From an uncultured Sutterella sp. (GTDB lineage Bacteria; Pseudomonadota; Gammaproteobacteria; Burkholderiales; Burkholderiaceae_F), in the NCBI GenBank assembly GCA_900545275.1, contig UQYG01000001.1, positions 186,001 to 250,000 of the forward strand: a stretch of 64,000 nt of DNA, read 5' to 3'. A program made the translations under genes and the position numbers. Shown here in pieces: positions 17,027 to 25,595 of this stretch (positions within the stretch are counted from its first letter, which is position 1; each line of letters begins with the position of its first letter). The notes under the pieces are model-generated. The model searched no databases. It was not told the origin of the DNA and saw nothing but the letters and a program-made list of their open reading frames with translations.

Positions 17027-18025
17027 TTACGAGACAGTTAAATACCATATTACTGTGTGGTGCAATCCGTTCGGGAAGGAAGTGACCGGCATCCATCCGA
17101 GTTCCCGCTGAATCTTGTCGGGCGCGATCGCGTAGCGGAAGTCGTGCCCCGGACGGTCTTCGACGAAAGTAATGAGTTCCCCGTAGCGATGTCCCGTCCA
17201 CGGACGCAGTTCGTCGAGAAGCGCACAGATCGCCCCGACGATTTCGAGGTTCGTCTTTTCATTGTGTCCGCCCACGTTGTAGCGCTCGCCCGTGCGGCCT
17301 TCGTGAAAGATGAGGTCGATCGCCCGACAGTGGTCGCCCACCCAAAGCCAGTCTCGGACGTTGCGCCCCGTTCCGTAGACCGGGATCGGTTCGTGCGCGA
17401 GACACCTGCGGATCACCGTGGGGATGAGTTTCTCGTCGTGCTGCCAGGGCCCGTAGTTGTTCGAGCAGTTCGAGATCGTCACGTTCATCCCGTAGGTGCG
17501 CGCGTAAGCCTTCACAAGGAGGTCGGACGAAGCCTTGCTCGACGAATAGGGACTGCTCGGCGCGTAGGGCGTCTCTTCGGTGAAGAACCCTTCGGTGCCG
17601 AGACTGCCGTACACCTCGTCGGTCGAGACGTGGTGAAAGCGCGAGGTCTCCAAAGTGCCCCGTTCACGCCAGTAGAGGAGACACTCGTTCAGAAGGGTCG
17701 CCGTTCCGACCACGTTCGTCTCGATGAAGCGAAGCGGATCGGGAATGGAATTGTCGACGTGACTTTCCGCTGCGAAGTGCAGCGTACCCTCCACGTCGTA
17801 CTTTCGCAGGATCTCGTGAAGCAGTGCGGTGTCGCGAATGTCGCCGTGAACGGTCGCGACGTTTTTCATCCTTCCCTGTCGTTCGAAAACTTCCCTGCGG
17901 GCCGCATAGGTGAGAAGGTCGAGATTGACGAGACGGTATTCGGGGTGCGCATCGGTGAAGTAGTCGATGAAGTTGGCGCCGATGAAGCCGGCGCCCCCCG
18001 TGACGAGGAGGGTTTTCTCAAACAT
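17027..18025 (-). CDS. rfbB: dTDP-glucose 4,6-dehydratase, C-terminus shortened
   Basis: RfbB oxidises and dehydrates dTDP-glucose to the 4-keto-6-deoxy sugar. The protein has the Rossmann motif LVTGGAGFIGANF, HFAAESHVDNSI, the catalytic STDEVYG region, YSSSKASSDLLVKAY (Tyr-x3-Lys) and NCSNNYGPWQHDEKLIP. It is 332 residues long, against about 350-360 in relatives. The family normally continues past the TVxWY motif for another 20-25 residues, but here the frame ends TVIWYLTVS and stops exactly where AT-rich DNA begins. The core is intact, so activity is possible. There is no strong Shine-Dalgarno before the ATG; a GC-rich hairpin lies there instead. Confidence 0.9.
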   Translation of the reverse strand: MFEKTLLVTGGAGFIGANFIDYFTDAHPEYRLVNLDLLTYAARREVFERQGRMKNVATVHGDIRDTALLHEILRKYDVEGTLHFAAESHVDNSIPDPLRFIETNVVGTATLLNECLLYWRERGTLETSRFHHVSTDEVYGSLGTEGFFTEETPYAPSSPYSSSKASSDLLVKAYARTYGMNVTISNCSNNYGPWQHDEKLIPTVIRRCLAHEPIPVYGTGRNVRDWLWVGDHCRAIDLIFHEGRTGERYNVGGHNEKTNLEIVGAICALLDELRPWTGHRYGELITFVEDRPGHDFRYAIAPDKIQRELGWMPVTSFPNGLHHTVIWYLTVS

Positions 18026-18040
18026 GCAAAAGAGTCCGGC

Positions 18041-18063
18041 GGGCGCGGCCCAAGGCCGCGTCC
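18041..18063 (-). other. Leader hairpin just upstream of rfbB
   Basis: GGGCGCGGCC (18041-18050) pairs with GGCCGCGTCC (18054-18063) across a 3-base loop, 16 bases upstream of the rfbB ATG on the minus strand. It follows directly after the terminator of the GTPase gene and may influence rfbB translation or messenger stability. Confidence 0.55.
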
Positions 18064-18065
18064 CG

Positions 18066-18090
18066 AAAAAAGAGAGGGCGTCGGGCGCCC
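18066..18090 (-). terminator. Terminator after the DUF3482 GTPase gene
   Basis: On the minus strand the hairpin GGGCG-CCCGA-CGCCC, one base after the stop codon, is followed by TCTCTTTTTT. This is a compact Rho-independent terminator and separates the thiM-to-GTPase operon from rfbB. Confidence 0.7.
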
Positions 18091-18091
18091 G

Positions 18092-19534
18092 TCAGGCGCC
18101 GCGTCCGTAGAGCGACTCGAAGATCTTCCGAAGAATTCCGTCGACGTGGTGCACGAGCGAGGGCTGGGCCGAAGTCGGATTGTCGCGCAGGTGCTCGAAC
18201 CCGAAGTCGTTTTCCGACAACAGCTGCTGGAGCTGATCCTTCCATTCGGGCGGACTTTCCGCGGCGCGCCAGGCTCCGCGTCCCCGGCCGAAGTGGGCGA
18301 TCGCGAGATAGAGCAGAAGCGCTTCGAGCGCAAAGCCTTCAAGCGCCTTGTCGCTCCAGGTGAGTTCCATTCCTTCCTTGCGGTGCCGCGCATTGTAGAC
18401 GGTGGCGGCGCCCAGGCCCGAGAGGGCGCCCACGACGGCCCCGACGAGGAGGCCAAAGCCCAAGGTCAATCCCGCCGCGGCGGTGTCGGCGATCGCACCC
18501 GAGGCGGCGCCCGAAGCGGCGCCGATCACGGCAGCCTGACTTTTGTCGACCGTGTAGACGGCGAGGTGCCAGTCGCTCTTCATGCGGCGGATGATCTCTC
18601 GGTTGACGCCCGTGCCGTGCAGACCGTTCACCGACAGAAGGCGCGTCGTGAGGGCGCAGAAGCTGTCGGCGGCGTCCGCCGACAAGGACGCCTGCGCGTC
18701 CTTGACGACGTCGGTTTTGTCCTTGAGAAAACCGAAGCGCTGCGCCATCGAGATCGCCTGATCCTTGAGTGATGGCGTCGGGACGAGTTCGGTCATCGTG
18801 AGAAGATGCGTCAGGTGATGCGCGATGGCCTCGACGGAACTCGCGTAGACGGCGCGGCGACCGCGCACCCAAACTTCGCGAAGCGACGCGTAGGCGGCCG
18901 AGAGCGATTCGGGGAGCGCCTCGCCGATCGCGTCGAAGAGCGCCACCTCCTGCACCCAACAGCGCGCGAAGGCGTCCATCGGGAGAATTTTGTGAACGAA
19001 GGGATAGGACGCGAGCGCCTTCTGCCAGGCTTCTATCTCTTCCTTTTCCTTCGCGCGGCTCGGGTCGCCCATCTGGTTCAGGAGCACGATGACGGGCTTC
19101 CCGATCCAGGAGAGAATCTCCATTTCCGCGGGGATGTAGCCCGCGCGGTCGGGGCGCTCCGTCACGTTGACGAGATAGAGCACCACGCTCGAGGTGTCGC
19201 GGATGTGACGCACGACGCGCTGATCGAGGAAGAAGGCCTTGTCGGTGAAACGGTCCCAGATTTCACTCAGAAACCATCCGATCGGATTCGAACGGCCGCG
19301 AAGACGTTCCGCGAGACGCACGGAATTGCCGAAGCCCGGGGTGTCCCAGAGAACGAGCTCGCAGCCCGCGGGATCGCGCGCGAGCACGTAGTCGTCCGTC
19401 GTCTCGGTGACGTGCGGGCGGTCGGCCACTTCTCCCACGTCTCGGGAGAGAAGCGTGCGCGCCAACGTGGTCTTTCCAATGTTGGTGTGACTCACGAGGC
19501 TCAGGTGTACGCGTAAGGGATCGGAAGAAAACAT
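18092..19534 (-). CDS. GTPase with DUF3482 domain
   Basis: The 480-residue protein has an N-terminal small-GTPase domain: the P-loop reads SHTNIGKTTL, DTPGF is the switch II motif and LLNQMGD stands in for NKxD. The C-terminal DUF3482 part includes a glycine/alanine-rich hydrophobic segment near residues 345-385 that is likely membrane-inserting. Genes of this kind are paired with a DUF2868 membrane protein in Burkholderiales, and that partner lies 27 bases upstream here. The first P-loop residue is Ser rather than Gly, and the fourth guanine-specificity motif is modified (NQMGD), so nucleotide preference is uncertain. Function is unknown; a role in membrane or envelope maintenance is a guess. 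Confidence 0.8.
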   Translation of the reverse strand: MFSSDPLRVHLSLVSHTNIGKTTLARTLLSRDVGEVADRPHVTETTDDYVLARDPAGCELVLWDTPGFGNSVRLAERLRGRSNPIGWFLSEIWDRFTDKAFFLDQRVVRHIRDTSSVVLYLVNVTERPDRAGYIPAEMEILSWIGKPVIVLLNQMGDPSRAKEKEEIEAWQKALASYPFVHKILPMDAFARCWVQEVALFDAIGEALPESLSAAYASLREVWVRGRRAVYASSVEAIAHHLTHLLTMTELVPTPSLKDQAISMAQRFGFLKDKTDVVKDAQASLSADAADSFCALTTRLLSVNGLHGTGVNREIIRRMKSDWHLAVYTVDKSQAAVIGAASGAASGAIADTAAAGLTLGFGLLVGAVVGALSGLGAATVYNARHRKEGMELTWSDKALEGFALEALLLYLAIAHFGRGRGAWRAAESPPEWKDQLQQLLSENDFGFEHLRDNPTSAQPSLVHHVDGILRKIFESLYGRGA

Positions 19535-19561
19535 CTGAAACGGAAACCGGGTGATTTTCTC

Positions 19562-20905
19562 TTATTGTAGGCGCAGGAAGCGCAGCGCCGCATGATGCTC
19601 GGCGGCGAAGCTTTCCCAGAGCGCTTTTCGTGCGGTGAGGCGTTCGGATTCGGCGCCGAACTGCGCTTCAAGCCCCGAGAGGTCGACAAGCAGCGTGACG
19701 GCGTCGGGCTGTCTGCGGCCGACCGCGTCGATCCAGTGTCCGTGCACTTCCTCTTCGGGCGTGGCGGTTGCGTCAAAGAGAAGCACCGCGGCTTCGGTGT
19801 CGACCGAGGCGAGGGCGCTTTCGGGTTCATCCTTCCAGACGTCGACGGTTCGCCACCGGGCATCGGGCTGCATCAAAAGCGCGGCCGTGCGGCGGCGAAG
19901 CGACTCGTCGGCGGGAATGGTCGTGAGGACCGTCGCGCCTTCCGAAATGGACGCGACGGAACGCTGCGTGGAAACGGGGGCTGGCTCATCCAGTTCGTCG
20001 ATCCAGACGAAGCGCGTTCGGGCGGCCTTGGCGCGGCGACCCGCAAAGAAGGCCAGCAGCAACCGAGGGAGAATCACGACGATCGTGACAAGCCCCATGA
20101 GGCGAAGCAGCCAGGCCGCCGCGTCGGGGCTTCCTTGGGCGTTCACGCGCAGGTTCATCTCGGCGACGGCCGCGGCGTCCGGGAAGGGAATGCCGAAGAG
20201 TTCAAGCGGAACGAGTCCGTAGGTGGCGGAAAAAAGAGCGGCGAGCCACGCTTCGTGCCCCGCAAGCCAGGTGCTCGTCCATCCGACCGTGTAGGCCGTG
20301 CCGATCCCGCGGAAGGCAAGCCCCGTGAGAAGACCCGCACCGAGGGCCGCCGCCGCGAGGTGAAAGGCACGGGCCGCTTCCGAGCGCAGTGCGGGCGCGA
20401 GAAGCGAAAGCCAGAGCGGCCGCTCGCGAAGCGTTTGTTTGCTCACGGTGAGGATGCGAAGACGCGAAAGGAGAGCCGCAAAAAGTTCTCGCCCCGGCCA
20501 CTTCGGCTTCCAGCCCAGAGGAGCCGCGATCGTTCCGACCAAAAGCAGAGCGTAGAGCGCGATCTGCCAAAAGAGGATCAAAAGAAGCGCGGGCGACAAT
20601 AGGTTCACGACGGCGCCCTCCGACGAGAAGCGGTCGGTCATGACGCCGAGAAAATAGGCGCAGAGCATGAGTGCGCCCGTGAAGAGTCCCGTCGGGAGCG
20701 TCGGCACGCGCGAGGGCTTGAGCGAGCGGCGGCTCAAGACGAGCTTTGCCCGGGCGAGAGCCTTTTCCTTCGGATCCTTCCCGGCGATGAGGCGGGCGTC
20801 GGCCGCGGCGGAGGCTTCGGGGCCGTCGGCGGCTTCCGAAGCCCTCGCGGCGACAAGCAAGCCCGCTTCTTCCGGCGTTACGGCAAAACGAACGGTTTCC
20901 TTCAC
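19562..20905 (-). CDS. DUF2868 membrane protein
   Basis: The protein has 447 residues from a GTG at 20905. This start is chosen because it is preceded by GGGAG at good spacing and overlaps the stop of the upstream phosphoethanolamine transferase gene (GTGA). The N-terminal third is cytosolic, followed by several membrane segments around TGALMLCAYFLGVM, LLSPALLLILFWQIALYALLLVGTIAAPLG, AFHLAAAALGAGLLTGLAFRGIG and LLRLMGLVTIVVILPRLLLAFFAG. A soluble C-terminal domain of about 130 residues ends the protein. DUF2868 proteins are encoded next to DUF3482 GTPases, as here, suggesting a membrane-anchored GTPase complex. No enzymatic motif is recognised. Confidence 0.8.
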   Translation of the reverse strand: MKETVRFAVTPEEAGLLVAARASEAADGPEASAAADARLIAGKDPKEKALARAKLVLSRRSLKPSRVPTLPTGLFTGALMLCAYFLGVMTDRFSSEGAVVNLLSPALLLILFWQIALYALLLVGTIAAPLGWKPKWPGRELFAALLSRLRILTVSKQTLRERPLWLSLLAPALRSEAARAFHLAAAALGAGLLTGLAFRGIGTAYTVGWTSTWLAGHEAWLAALFSATYGLVPLELFGIPFPDAAAVAEMNLRVNAQGSPDAAAWLLRLMGLVTIVVILPRLLLAFFAGRRAKAARTRFVWIDELDEPAPVSTQRSVASISEGATVLTTIPADESLRRRTAALLMQPDARWRTVDVWKDEPESALASVDTEAAVLLFDATATPEEEVHGHWIDAVGRRQPDAVTLLVDLSGLEAQFGAESERLTARKALWESFAAEHHAALRFLRLQ

Positions 20906-22512
20906 GACGCATCTCCCAGAGCTTTGCGGATGACGGGATTCTCGGGCGTCTCCCAGTGGTAAGAAGGATCCACGATCGAATCCGTCGGATCTTCGCCCTT
21001 CCATTCAATTCCTGCGAGGTCGAGCAAAAGGGGAGCCGTCCAGTCGGTGCGGAAGTTCTCCGACGCGGCCTTGCGGTCGGCCGCAGGACGCTCCCAGAGC
21101 AAAACCGGAATGCGGTAGCCGCTCGGAAGGTTGGCCGCATGACCCGTGCGGTCGGCCAAGTCGCCGATTTCCTGTCCGTGGTCCGAAAGATAGAACCACG
21201 TGACGGGACCGGGTCTGGCCGCCGTCAGCTTGAGGGTTTCCGCGAGAATGTGGTCGTGGTAGCGCATGGTTCGATCGTAGTCCTCGCGCGTTTCGATCGT
21301 AAGGAAAGACCGTCCCTTTTCTTCAAGACGTTGTTCAATCGGATTGTCGGGCGTCCAGACTTCCGGATAGTCTTCGGGCGCGCGAAGACGATAGTGCGGA
21401 TGCGCACCGATGAGATGCACGATGACGAGGTGCTTGGGCGCGGGATCGGCGAGCGCTTCGCGAAGCGGCCCGATCACCTTTTCGTCGAGCGACACCGAGG
21501 AGCGGCCGCCCAACTTGTTGAGAAAGAGGCTTTGGTCGGCGAGCGACGCGAACTGCTGACGGATCGCCACGTCTTCCTGATTGCTGATCCAGGTGATGCG
21601 GTAGCCCGCGGCGCGAAAGAGCGGCAGGAGTATATTTTCCTTCGGGCCTCTTTCCGTTGCGGCGAAGGTGAACATGTCCTCAAACGACGCGACGGTGCTC
21701 GACGACACGGACCAGGCGTTCTCGAAGACTTCCAGGGGCGGCGTGAGCGTTTGGGAGAGGCCGCGAAGCTCCGGCGTCGTATCGAGTTCATACCCGTAGA
21801 GCGACCAGGCCTTCGGATTGATGCTCTCGCCGATCACCCAGACGATGGTGCGGGGACCCGCGTCGGCCTTCGTGAGAAGCGCCTTGCCGCGAGCCAAAAG
21901 TGCGTCGCGCGAAGCGAGGGTCTTCGCCCAGTTAGCCTTCACTTCCTCGACGTCGGCCGCCCAGCCGGGCCAATAGAGAAACGGCGAGAAACGACGCCAG
22001 GGCCGCACGCCGTATGCGGCGGCCGACACGATGACGAGAAAGCCGACCAGAATTCCGGCGGCCCAGCGCGAGACGGATCGGTCGCCTTCGCGCAGTTTCG
22101 CGATAAGGCGCAGCGACAAGAGAATCAGAAAGAGGACGGGGACGGTCCAGAGAAGAATGCCGCCCCAGTCGTTTTGGAGAAATTCGAGGCCTTCCGAAGA
22201 CGTGGTGTTCGCGACCGATTCCAAGACGTAGGACGAGCCCGGGTCGGTCTCGTAGGTGTGAAGAAGGTAGCCCCGCACGCCGATGTCGAGGAAGGAGACC
22301 GTCAGTCCGATCCAAGCGAGCGCCTTTGCGACGAAACGGGGTTTCCCGTCGGGAATCCGAAGGAGCAACAGAAGAACAAAGGGAAAGGTGAGTCCCCAGA
22401 CCTGCAGGGCGCGCCGCCAGGAAAATGCGGCGAGCGCGAGAACAAGCGTTGCGAAGAGGATGACCGCCGCCGTGCGGCAGACGTTGCGGTCGGTCGTGAA
22501 GAACCGGAACAT
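20902..22512 (-). CDS. Phosphoethanolamine transferase (EptA/CptA/OpgE family)
   Basis: This 536-residue inner-membrane protein has about five N-terminal membrane helices and a periplasmic sulfatase-fold domain. The motif VWVIGESINPKAWSLYGYELDTTPEL is the family's metal-binding entry. Thr in AWSVSSSTVASFEDMF is the likely phosphoenzyme nucleophile, and FYLSDHGQEIG and RTGHAAN supply the remaining zinc ligands. Such enzymes move phosphoethanolamine from phosphatidylethanolamine to lipid A, LPS core heptose or periplasmic glucans. The acceptor cannot be told from sequence. It lies between thiE and the DUF2868 gene with short or overlapping junctions, so it is expressed with thiamine-salvage genes. 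The presence of an LPS-core block 20 kb away makes a core acceptor plausible. Confidence 0.88.
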   Translation of the reverse strand: MFRFFTTDRNVCRTAAVILFATLVLALAAFSWRRALQVWGLTFPFVLLLLLRIPDGKPRFVAKALAWIGLTVSFLDIGVRGYLLHTYETDPGSSYVLESVANTTSSEGLEFLQNDWGGILLWTVPVLFLILLSLRLIAKLREGDRSVSRWAAGILVGFLVIVSAAAYGVRPWRRFSPFLYWPGWAADVEEVKANWAKTLASRDALLARGKALLTKADAGPRTIVWVIGESINPKAWSLYGYELDTTPELRGLSQTLTPPLEVFENAWSVSSSTVASFEDMFTFAATERGPKENILLPLFRAAGYRITWISNQEDVAIRQQFASLADQSLFLNKLGGRSSVSLDEKVIGPLREALADPAPKHLVIVHLIGAHPHYRLRAPEDYPEVWTPDNPIEQRLEEKGRSFLTIETREDYDRTMRYHDHILAETLKLTAARPGPVTWFYLSDHGQEIGDLADRTGHAANLPSGYRIPVLLWERPAADRKAASENFRTDWTAPLLLDLAGIEWKGEDPTDSIVDPSYHWETPENPVIRKALGDAS

Positions 22513-22524
22513 GAATGGTCCACC

Positions 22525-23151
22525 TCAGAAAATCGGACGCCGGGACAGAAGGATGCGGGCGGCCGCTTCCGGGTCGGATTGGCCGCAAACGGCGGACACG
22601 ACGGCGATTCCGGCGACGCCCGTTTCATAAACGGAGCGGGCGTTCCCTTCGTGGATGCCGCCGATCGCGACCGCGGGGACCGGGGCGTGCTGAAGAAGCG
22701 AACGAAGTCCGTCGAGTCCCACGACGGGGGCCGCGTCCTTTTTGGTTCCGGTCGGGAAAACGGGGCCGATCCCGATGTGATCCGCCGCGGGAGAGAGACG
22801 GGCAAGTTCTTCGGCGTTGGCGATCGACTGACCTACGAAAGCGTCGGGTCCCACGATCAGTCGGCAGTCTTCGGGCGATAAGTCCTCTTGGCCGACGTGC
22901 ACGCCCGCGGCGCCGACCGCGCGGGCGACGTCCGCGTGGTCGTTGATGATGAGCGGGACGGACGCGGGCATGACGCGAAGGAGCTCCCTCGCGCACTCGG
23001 CAATCGCTCGTTTTTTCCAGTTGGGGGCGCGCAGCTGCACGACGGTGACGCCGCCGTGGAGGGCGGCGAGCGTCGTCTCGATCATCCCGTCGGCCCCGCC
23101 GCAGAGATCGGGGTCGAGCACCAGGTAGAGGGTCAGGTCGAGCGCTCTCAT
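22525..23151 (-). CDS. thiE: Thiamine-phosphate synthase
   Basis: ThiE couples hydroxymethylpyrimidine diphosphate with thiazole phosphate to make thiamine phosphate. I take the ATG at 23151 (MRALDLTLYLVLDPDLCGG), which overlaps the thiM stop (ATGA) and has AAGGAAGG upstream, giving 208 residues. Family motifs are VVQLRAPN (normally QLR), INDHADVARAVGAAGVHVGQEDL, DHIGIGPVFPTGTKKDA and VAIGGIHEGN. With thiM it forms a thiazole-salvage pair; no thiC/thiG/thiD is in the window. Confidence 0.95.
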   Translation of the reverse strand: MRALDLTLYLVLDPDLCGGADGMIETTLAALHGGVTVVQLRAPNWKKRAIAECARELLRVMPASVPLIINDHADVARAVGAAGVHVGQEDLSPEDCRLIVGPDAFVGQSIANAEELARLSPAADHIGIGPVFPTGTKKDAAPVVGLDGLRSLLQHAPVPAVAIGGIHEGNARSVYETGVAGIAVVSAVCGQSDPEAAARILLSRRPIF

Positions 23152-23924
23152 GCCTTCCTTCCCGTGAGATAGAGACCGTCGATGTAGTGAACGTGAAAAC
23201 TCCCCGGCGCCTCGGCGTGTTTGGCTGCGTACTCCGCCGCACGTTTGGCGAGCGTGGACGCGGCCGCCGCCGCCGCAACCCGGTCTGGCGTCATCGCGGC
23301 GAAAGCCGCGACCAAGGCCGAGAGCGAACACCCGGTGCCGACGACTAGCGTCGCCATTTCATGGCCGCCCGAGATCGAAACCGTGCGTTCGCCGTCCGTC
23401 ACGTAGTCCGTTTCGCCCGTGACGTGCACGACGGTCGGAACGGTGCGCGCGAGAAGTTGCGCGGCTTCGAGCGCCGAGTCGGATGAGTCGCAGCTGTCGA
23501 CTCCTTTTCCGGACGAGGAAAAGCCCGCGAGCGCACGGATTTCGCTGGCATTCCCTCGGATGACGGTCGGGCGCTTTGCGACGAACGATCGGATGACCTC
23601 GTCGCGCCAGGGAATGCCGCCCGCCGCCACGGGATCGAGCACCCAGGGCGTGCGTTTTTCGTTGGCGGCGTCTGCGGCGAGGTTCATGGCTCGGATACGT
23701 TCGGCCGTAGGCGTGCCGATGTTGATCAAAAGACCGTCGGCGATTCCGGCGAAGGTGCCCGATTCCTCCGGCGCCACGACCATGGCGGGGGAGGCGCCGG
23801 CCGCGAGCAAGACGTCCGCCGTGATTTCCTGCACGACGTCGTTCGTGAGGACATGCACGAGCGGGCGGTTCGCTCGGAGTTTTTCCAAAAGTTCGGAGAA
23901 TTCGGATTCGGGAAAGTCGATCAT
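23148..23924 (-). CDS. thiM: Hydroxyethylthiazole kinase
   Basis: ThiM phosphorylates the thiazole alcohol salvaged from thiamine breakdown. The 258-residue protein has LVHVLTNDVVQEITADVLLAAGASPAM, the family's N-terminal signature, then LINIGTPT, WVLDPVAAGG, RGNASEIRAL and VGTGCSLSALVAAFAA, the anion hole/ATP region. It is the first gene of the minus operon thiM-thiE-phosphoethanolamine transferase-DUF2868-GTPase. I looked for a thiamine-pyrophosphate riboswitch in the 130 bases upstream and saw none. It diverges from lgt. Confidence 0.95.
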   Translation of the reverse strand: MIDFPESEFSELLEKLRANRPLVHVLTNDVVQEITADVLLAAGASPAMVVAPEESGTFAGIADGLLINIGTPTAERIRAMNLAADAANEKRTPWVLDPVAAGGIPWRDEVIRSFVAKRPTVIRGNASEIRALAGFSSSGKGVDSCDSSDSALEAAQLLARTVPTVVHVTGETDYVTDGERTVSISGGHEMATLVVGTGCSLSALVAAFAAMTPDRVAAAAAASTLAKRAAEYAAKHAEAPGSFHVHYIDGLYLTGRKA

Positions 23925-24055
23925 GGCGCAAAGAGGCCCCTCGGGGTCTCCGGGGGCGATTCGTATGAAGAGAAGGAGATAGTAGCAGTCCCGAAAAGCG
24001 ACGGGCGCTTCCTTTGGCTAGAATGTTTCCTTCGATTCGTTACCGCCAGACCGAC

Positions 24056-24832
24056 ATGCTTGTTCATCCGCAGTTCGACCCCGTCTTTTTTACGCTCGGT
24101 CCTCTTTCCGTGCGTTGGTACGGCGTAATGTATCTTTTGGGCTTCGCCGCTTTCTGGTGCCTGGGACGCCTGCGCGCCAAGGAAGCCTGGCGCGGGATCA
24201 CGCCCGAGGACGTGGAGGATCTGCTCTTTTACGGGGTCTTCGGCGTGGTGTTGGGCGGACGGCTCGGCTACTGCCTCTTTTATCAGCCGGGCTACTATCT
24301 CTCGCATCCGGGCGAAATCTTTGCGCTCTGGCACGGCGGGATGAGCGCGCACGGGGGCCTTCTCGGCGTCATCCTCGTGATGATTCTTTTTGCCTGGCGA
24401 AAGAAAAAGTCGCTCTTCACGGTCTCGGACTTCGTGGCGCCCCTCGTGCCGCTCGGTCTCATGGCGGGCCGCATCGGAAATTTCATCAACGGAGAGCTTT
24501 GGGGGCGTCCCGCTTCCCCCGATCTCCCCTGGGCGATGGTCTTCCCTCAGGCGGCCGACGGCATCGCCCGTCACCCTTCGCAACTCTATGAAGCCCTGGG
24601 CGAAGGCCTTATTCTCTTTCTTATGCTCTACGTCGTCTCCCGCAAGCCGACGAAGCCCGGCTTCGTATCGGGACTCTTCTGTCTGGGGTATGGCGCAGCG
24701 CGTTTCATCGTCGAATTTTTCCGCGAACCCGACGCCTTTTTGGGGCTTCAGGCGCTTTCCCTCTCGCAGGGACAGTGGCTCACGATTCCCGTCATTTTGT
24801 TGGGCGCGTTTTTGGTTTGGAGAGCACGCTGA
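24056..24832 (+). CDS. lgt: Prolipoprotein diacylglyceryl transferase
   Basis: Lgt adds diacylglycerol to the lipobox cysteine of prolipoproteins in the inner membrane. I prefer the ATG at 24056 (MLVHPQFDPVFFTLGPLSVRWYG), which matches the typical betaproteobacterial start; an in-frame GTG/ATG upstream would add 14 atypical residues. The 258 residues contain seven predicted membrane segments and the catalytic motifs WHGGMSAHGGLLG and GRIGNFINGELWGR. The following glycosyltransferase gene begins immediately after its stop codon, so they are co-transcribed. Confidence 0.95.
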   Translation: MLVHPQFDPVFFTLGPLSVRWYGVMYLLGFAAFWCLGRLRAKEAWRGITPEDVEDLLFYGVFGVVLGGRLGYCLFYQPGYYLSHPGEIFALWHGGMSAHGGLLGVILVMILFAWRKKKSLFTVSDFVAPLVPLGLMAGRIGNFINGELWGRPASPDLPWAMVFPQAADGIARHPSQLYEALGEGLILFLMLYVVSRKPTKPGFVSGLFCLGYGAARFIVEFFREPDAFLGLQALSLSQGQWLTIPVILLGAFLVWRAR

Positions 24833-25594
24833 ATGTTTCGTTGCGTCATCAATCTGGATTCCTCCATTGACCGCTGGCACAGCATCAAGTCGCAGTTCGA
24901 CGCTTTTGGGCTCGAAGTCGAGCGCATTTCGGGGGTGTTGGGAAAGGCCTTGACGCCGGAAGAAACGGCGGCGGTCCTGAAACCCATTGAATTCGGCTAC
25001 GTCTACCCTTTGCAACCCTCTGAAATCGGATGTTTTCTGAGTCACCGCAAGGCCTGGGAGGCCTTCCTGGCGTCGGGAGAAAAATGGGGTATGGTACTCG
25101 AGGACGACGCACGCCTCGCCAAGGAATTTCCCGAAATTTTCGCCAAAGAAGACTGGATTCCCGAGGATGTGGACTGTCTGAAGGTGGGAAGTAGCGGCCT
25201 GTCGGTGAAGGTTCGGGACATCCGCAAGATTGCCGGCATCGGTACGATTTTCCGACAGGTTCGCCCGACGCCCTTCAATACGGCCTGCTACCTCCTCTCT
25301 GCGTCCGCCGCACGGGATTTGCTCGCCATGACGACGCGCTTTAATTGTCCTGTCGACTACATGCTCTTTTCGCCGTGGTTCGACTTCGTGCATACGCACA
25401 AGGTCTATCGGCTTGATCCGCAGCTTGTGCGAACGGTGGGAGCGCCTTCGGACATCGGTCTCAGAAAATCGAAACGCTTCAGCCGTCCCTGGCGGCATCA
25501 GTTGAATCCTCTTCGGTGGTGGCGTCAGATCTGCATTTCGTACGAGAAGAGAAACGGCACCCCCTATCGGATGAAGGACGGAACATTCGAATGA
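24833..25594 (+). CDS. Glycosyltransferase family 25 protein
   Basis: The 253-residue protein begins with the GT25 signature CVINLDSSIDRWHSIK, followed by PSEIGCFLSHRKAWEAF and the DxD-like catalytic motif GMVLEDDARL, then NTACYLLSASAARDLL. GT25 members add galactose or glucose to lipooligosaccharide or other surface glycans. Acceptor and donor cannot be assigned. It starts directly after lgt without a gap and ends at a strong terminator. Composition is like its neighbours, so it does not look recently acquired. Confidence 0.88.
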   Translation: MFRCVINLDSSIDRWHSIKSQFDAFGLEVERISGVLGKALTPEETAAVLKPIEFGYVYPLQPSEIGCFLSHRKAWEAFLASGEKWGMVLEDDARLAKEFPEIFAKEDWIPEDVDCLKVGSSGLSVKVRDIRKIAGIGTIFRQVRPTPFNTACYLLSASAARDLLAMTTRFNCPVDYMLFSPWFDFVHTHKVYRLDPQLVRTVGAPSDIGLRKSKRFSRPWRHQLNPLRWWRQICISYEKRNGTPYRMKDGTFE

Positions 25595-25595
25595 G

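Larger units (their letters stand above)
15830..17050. other. AT-rich island between secF and rfbB
   Basis: From just after the secF terminator to the last codons of rfbB the sequence is clearly AT-rich with T/A-ending codons, unlike both flanks. It contains one complete gene (DUF4393) with its own promoter. The 190 bases after that gene (16836-17026) hold no gene that I can support. No integrase, transposase or clear terminal repeats are visible. I read it as a small horizontally acquired cargo whose right edge lies at the rfbB 3' end. Confidence 0.65.

Noticed and set aside
23925..24055. Thiamine-pyrophosphate riboswitch upstream of thiM
   Set aside because: The conserved riboswitch boxes (CUGAGA and the ACCUGAUCUGG-type segment) were looked for on the minus strand and are absent.
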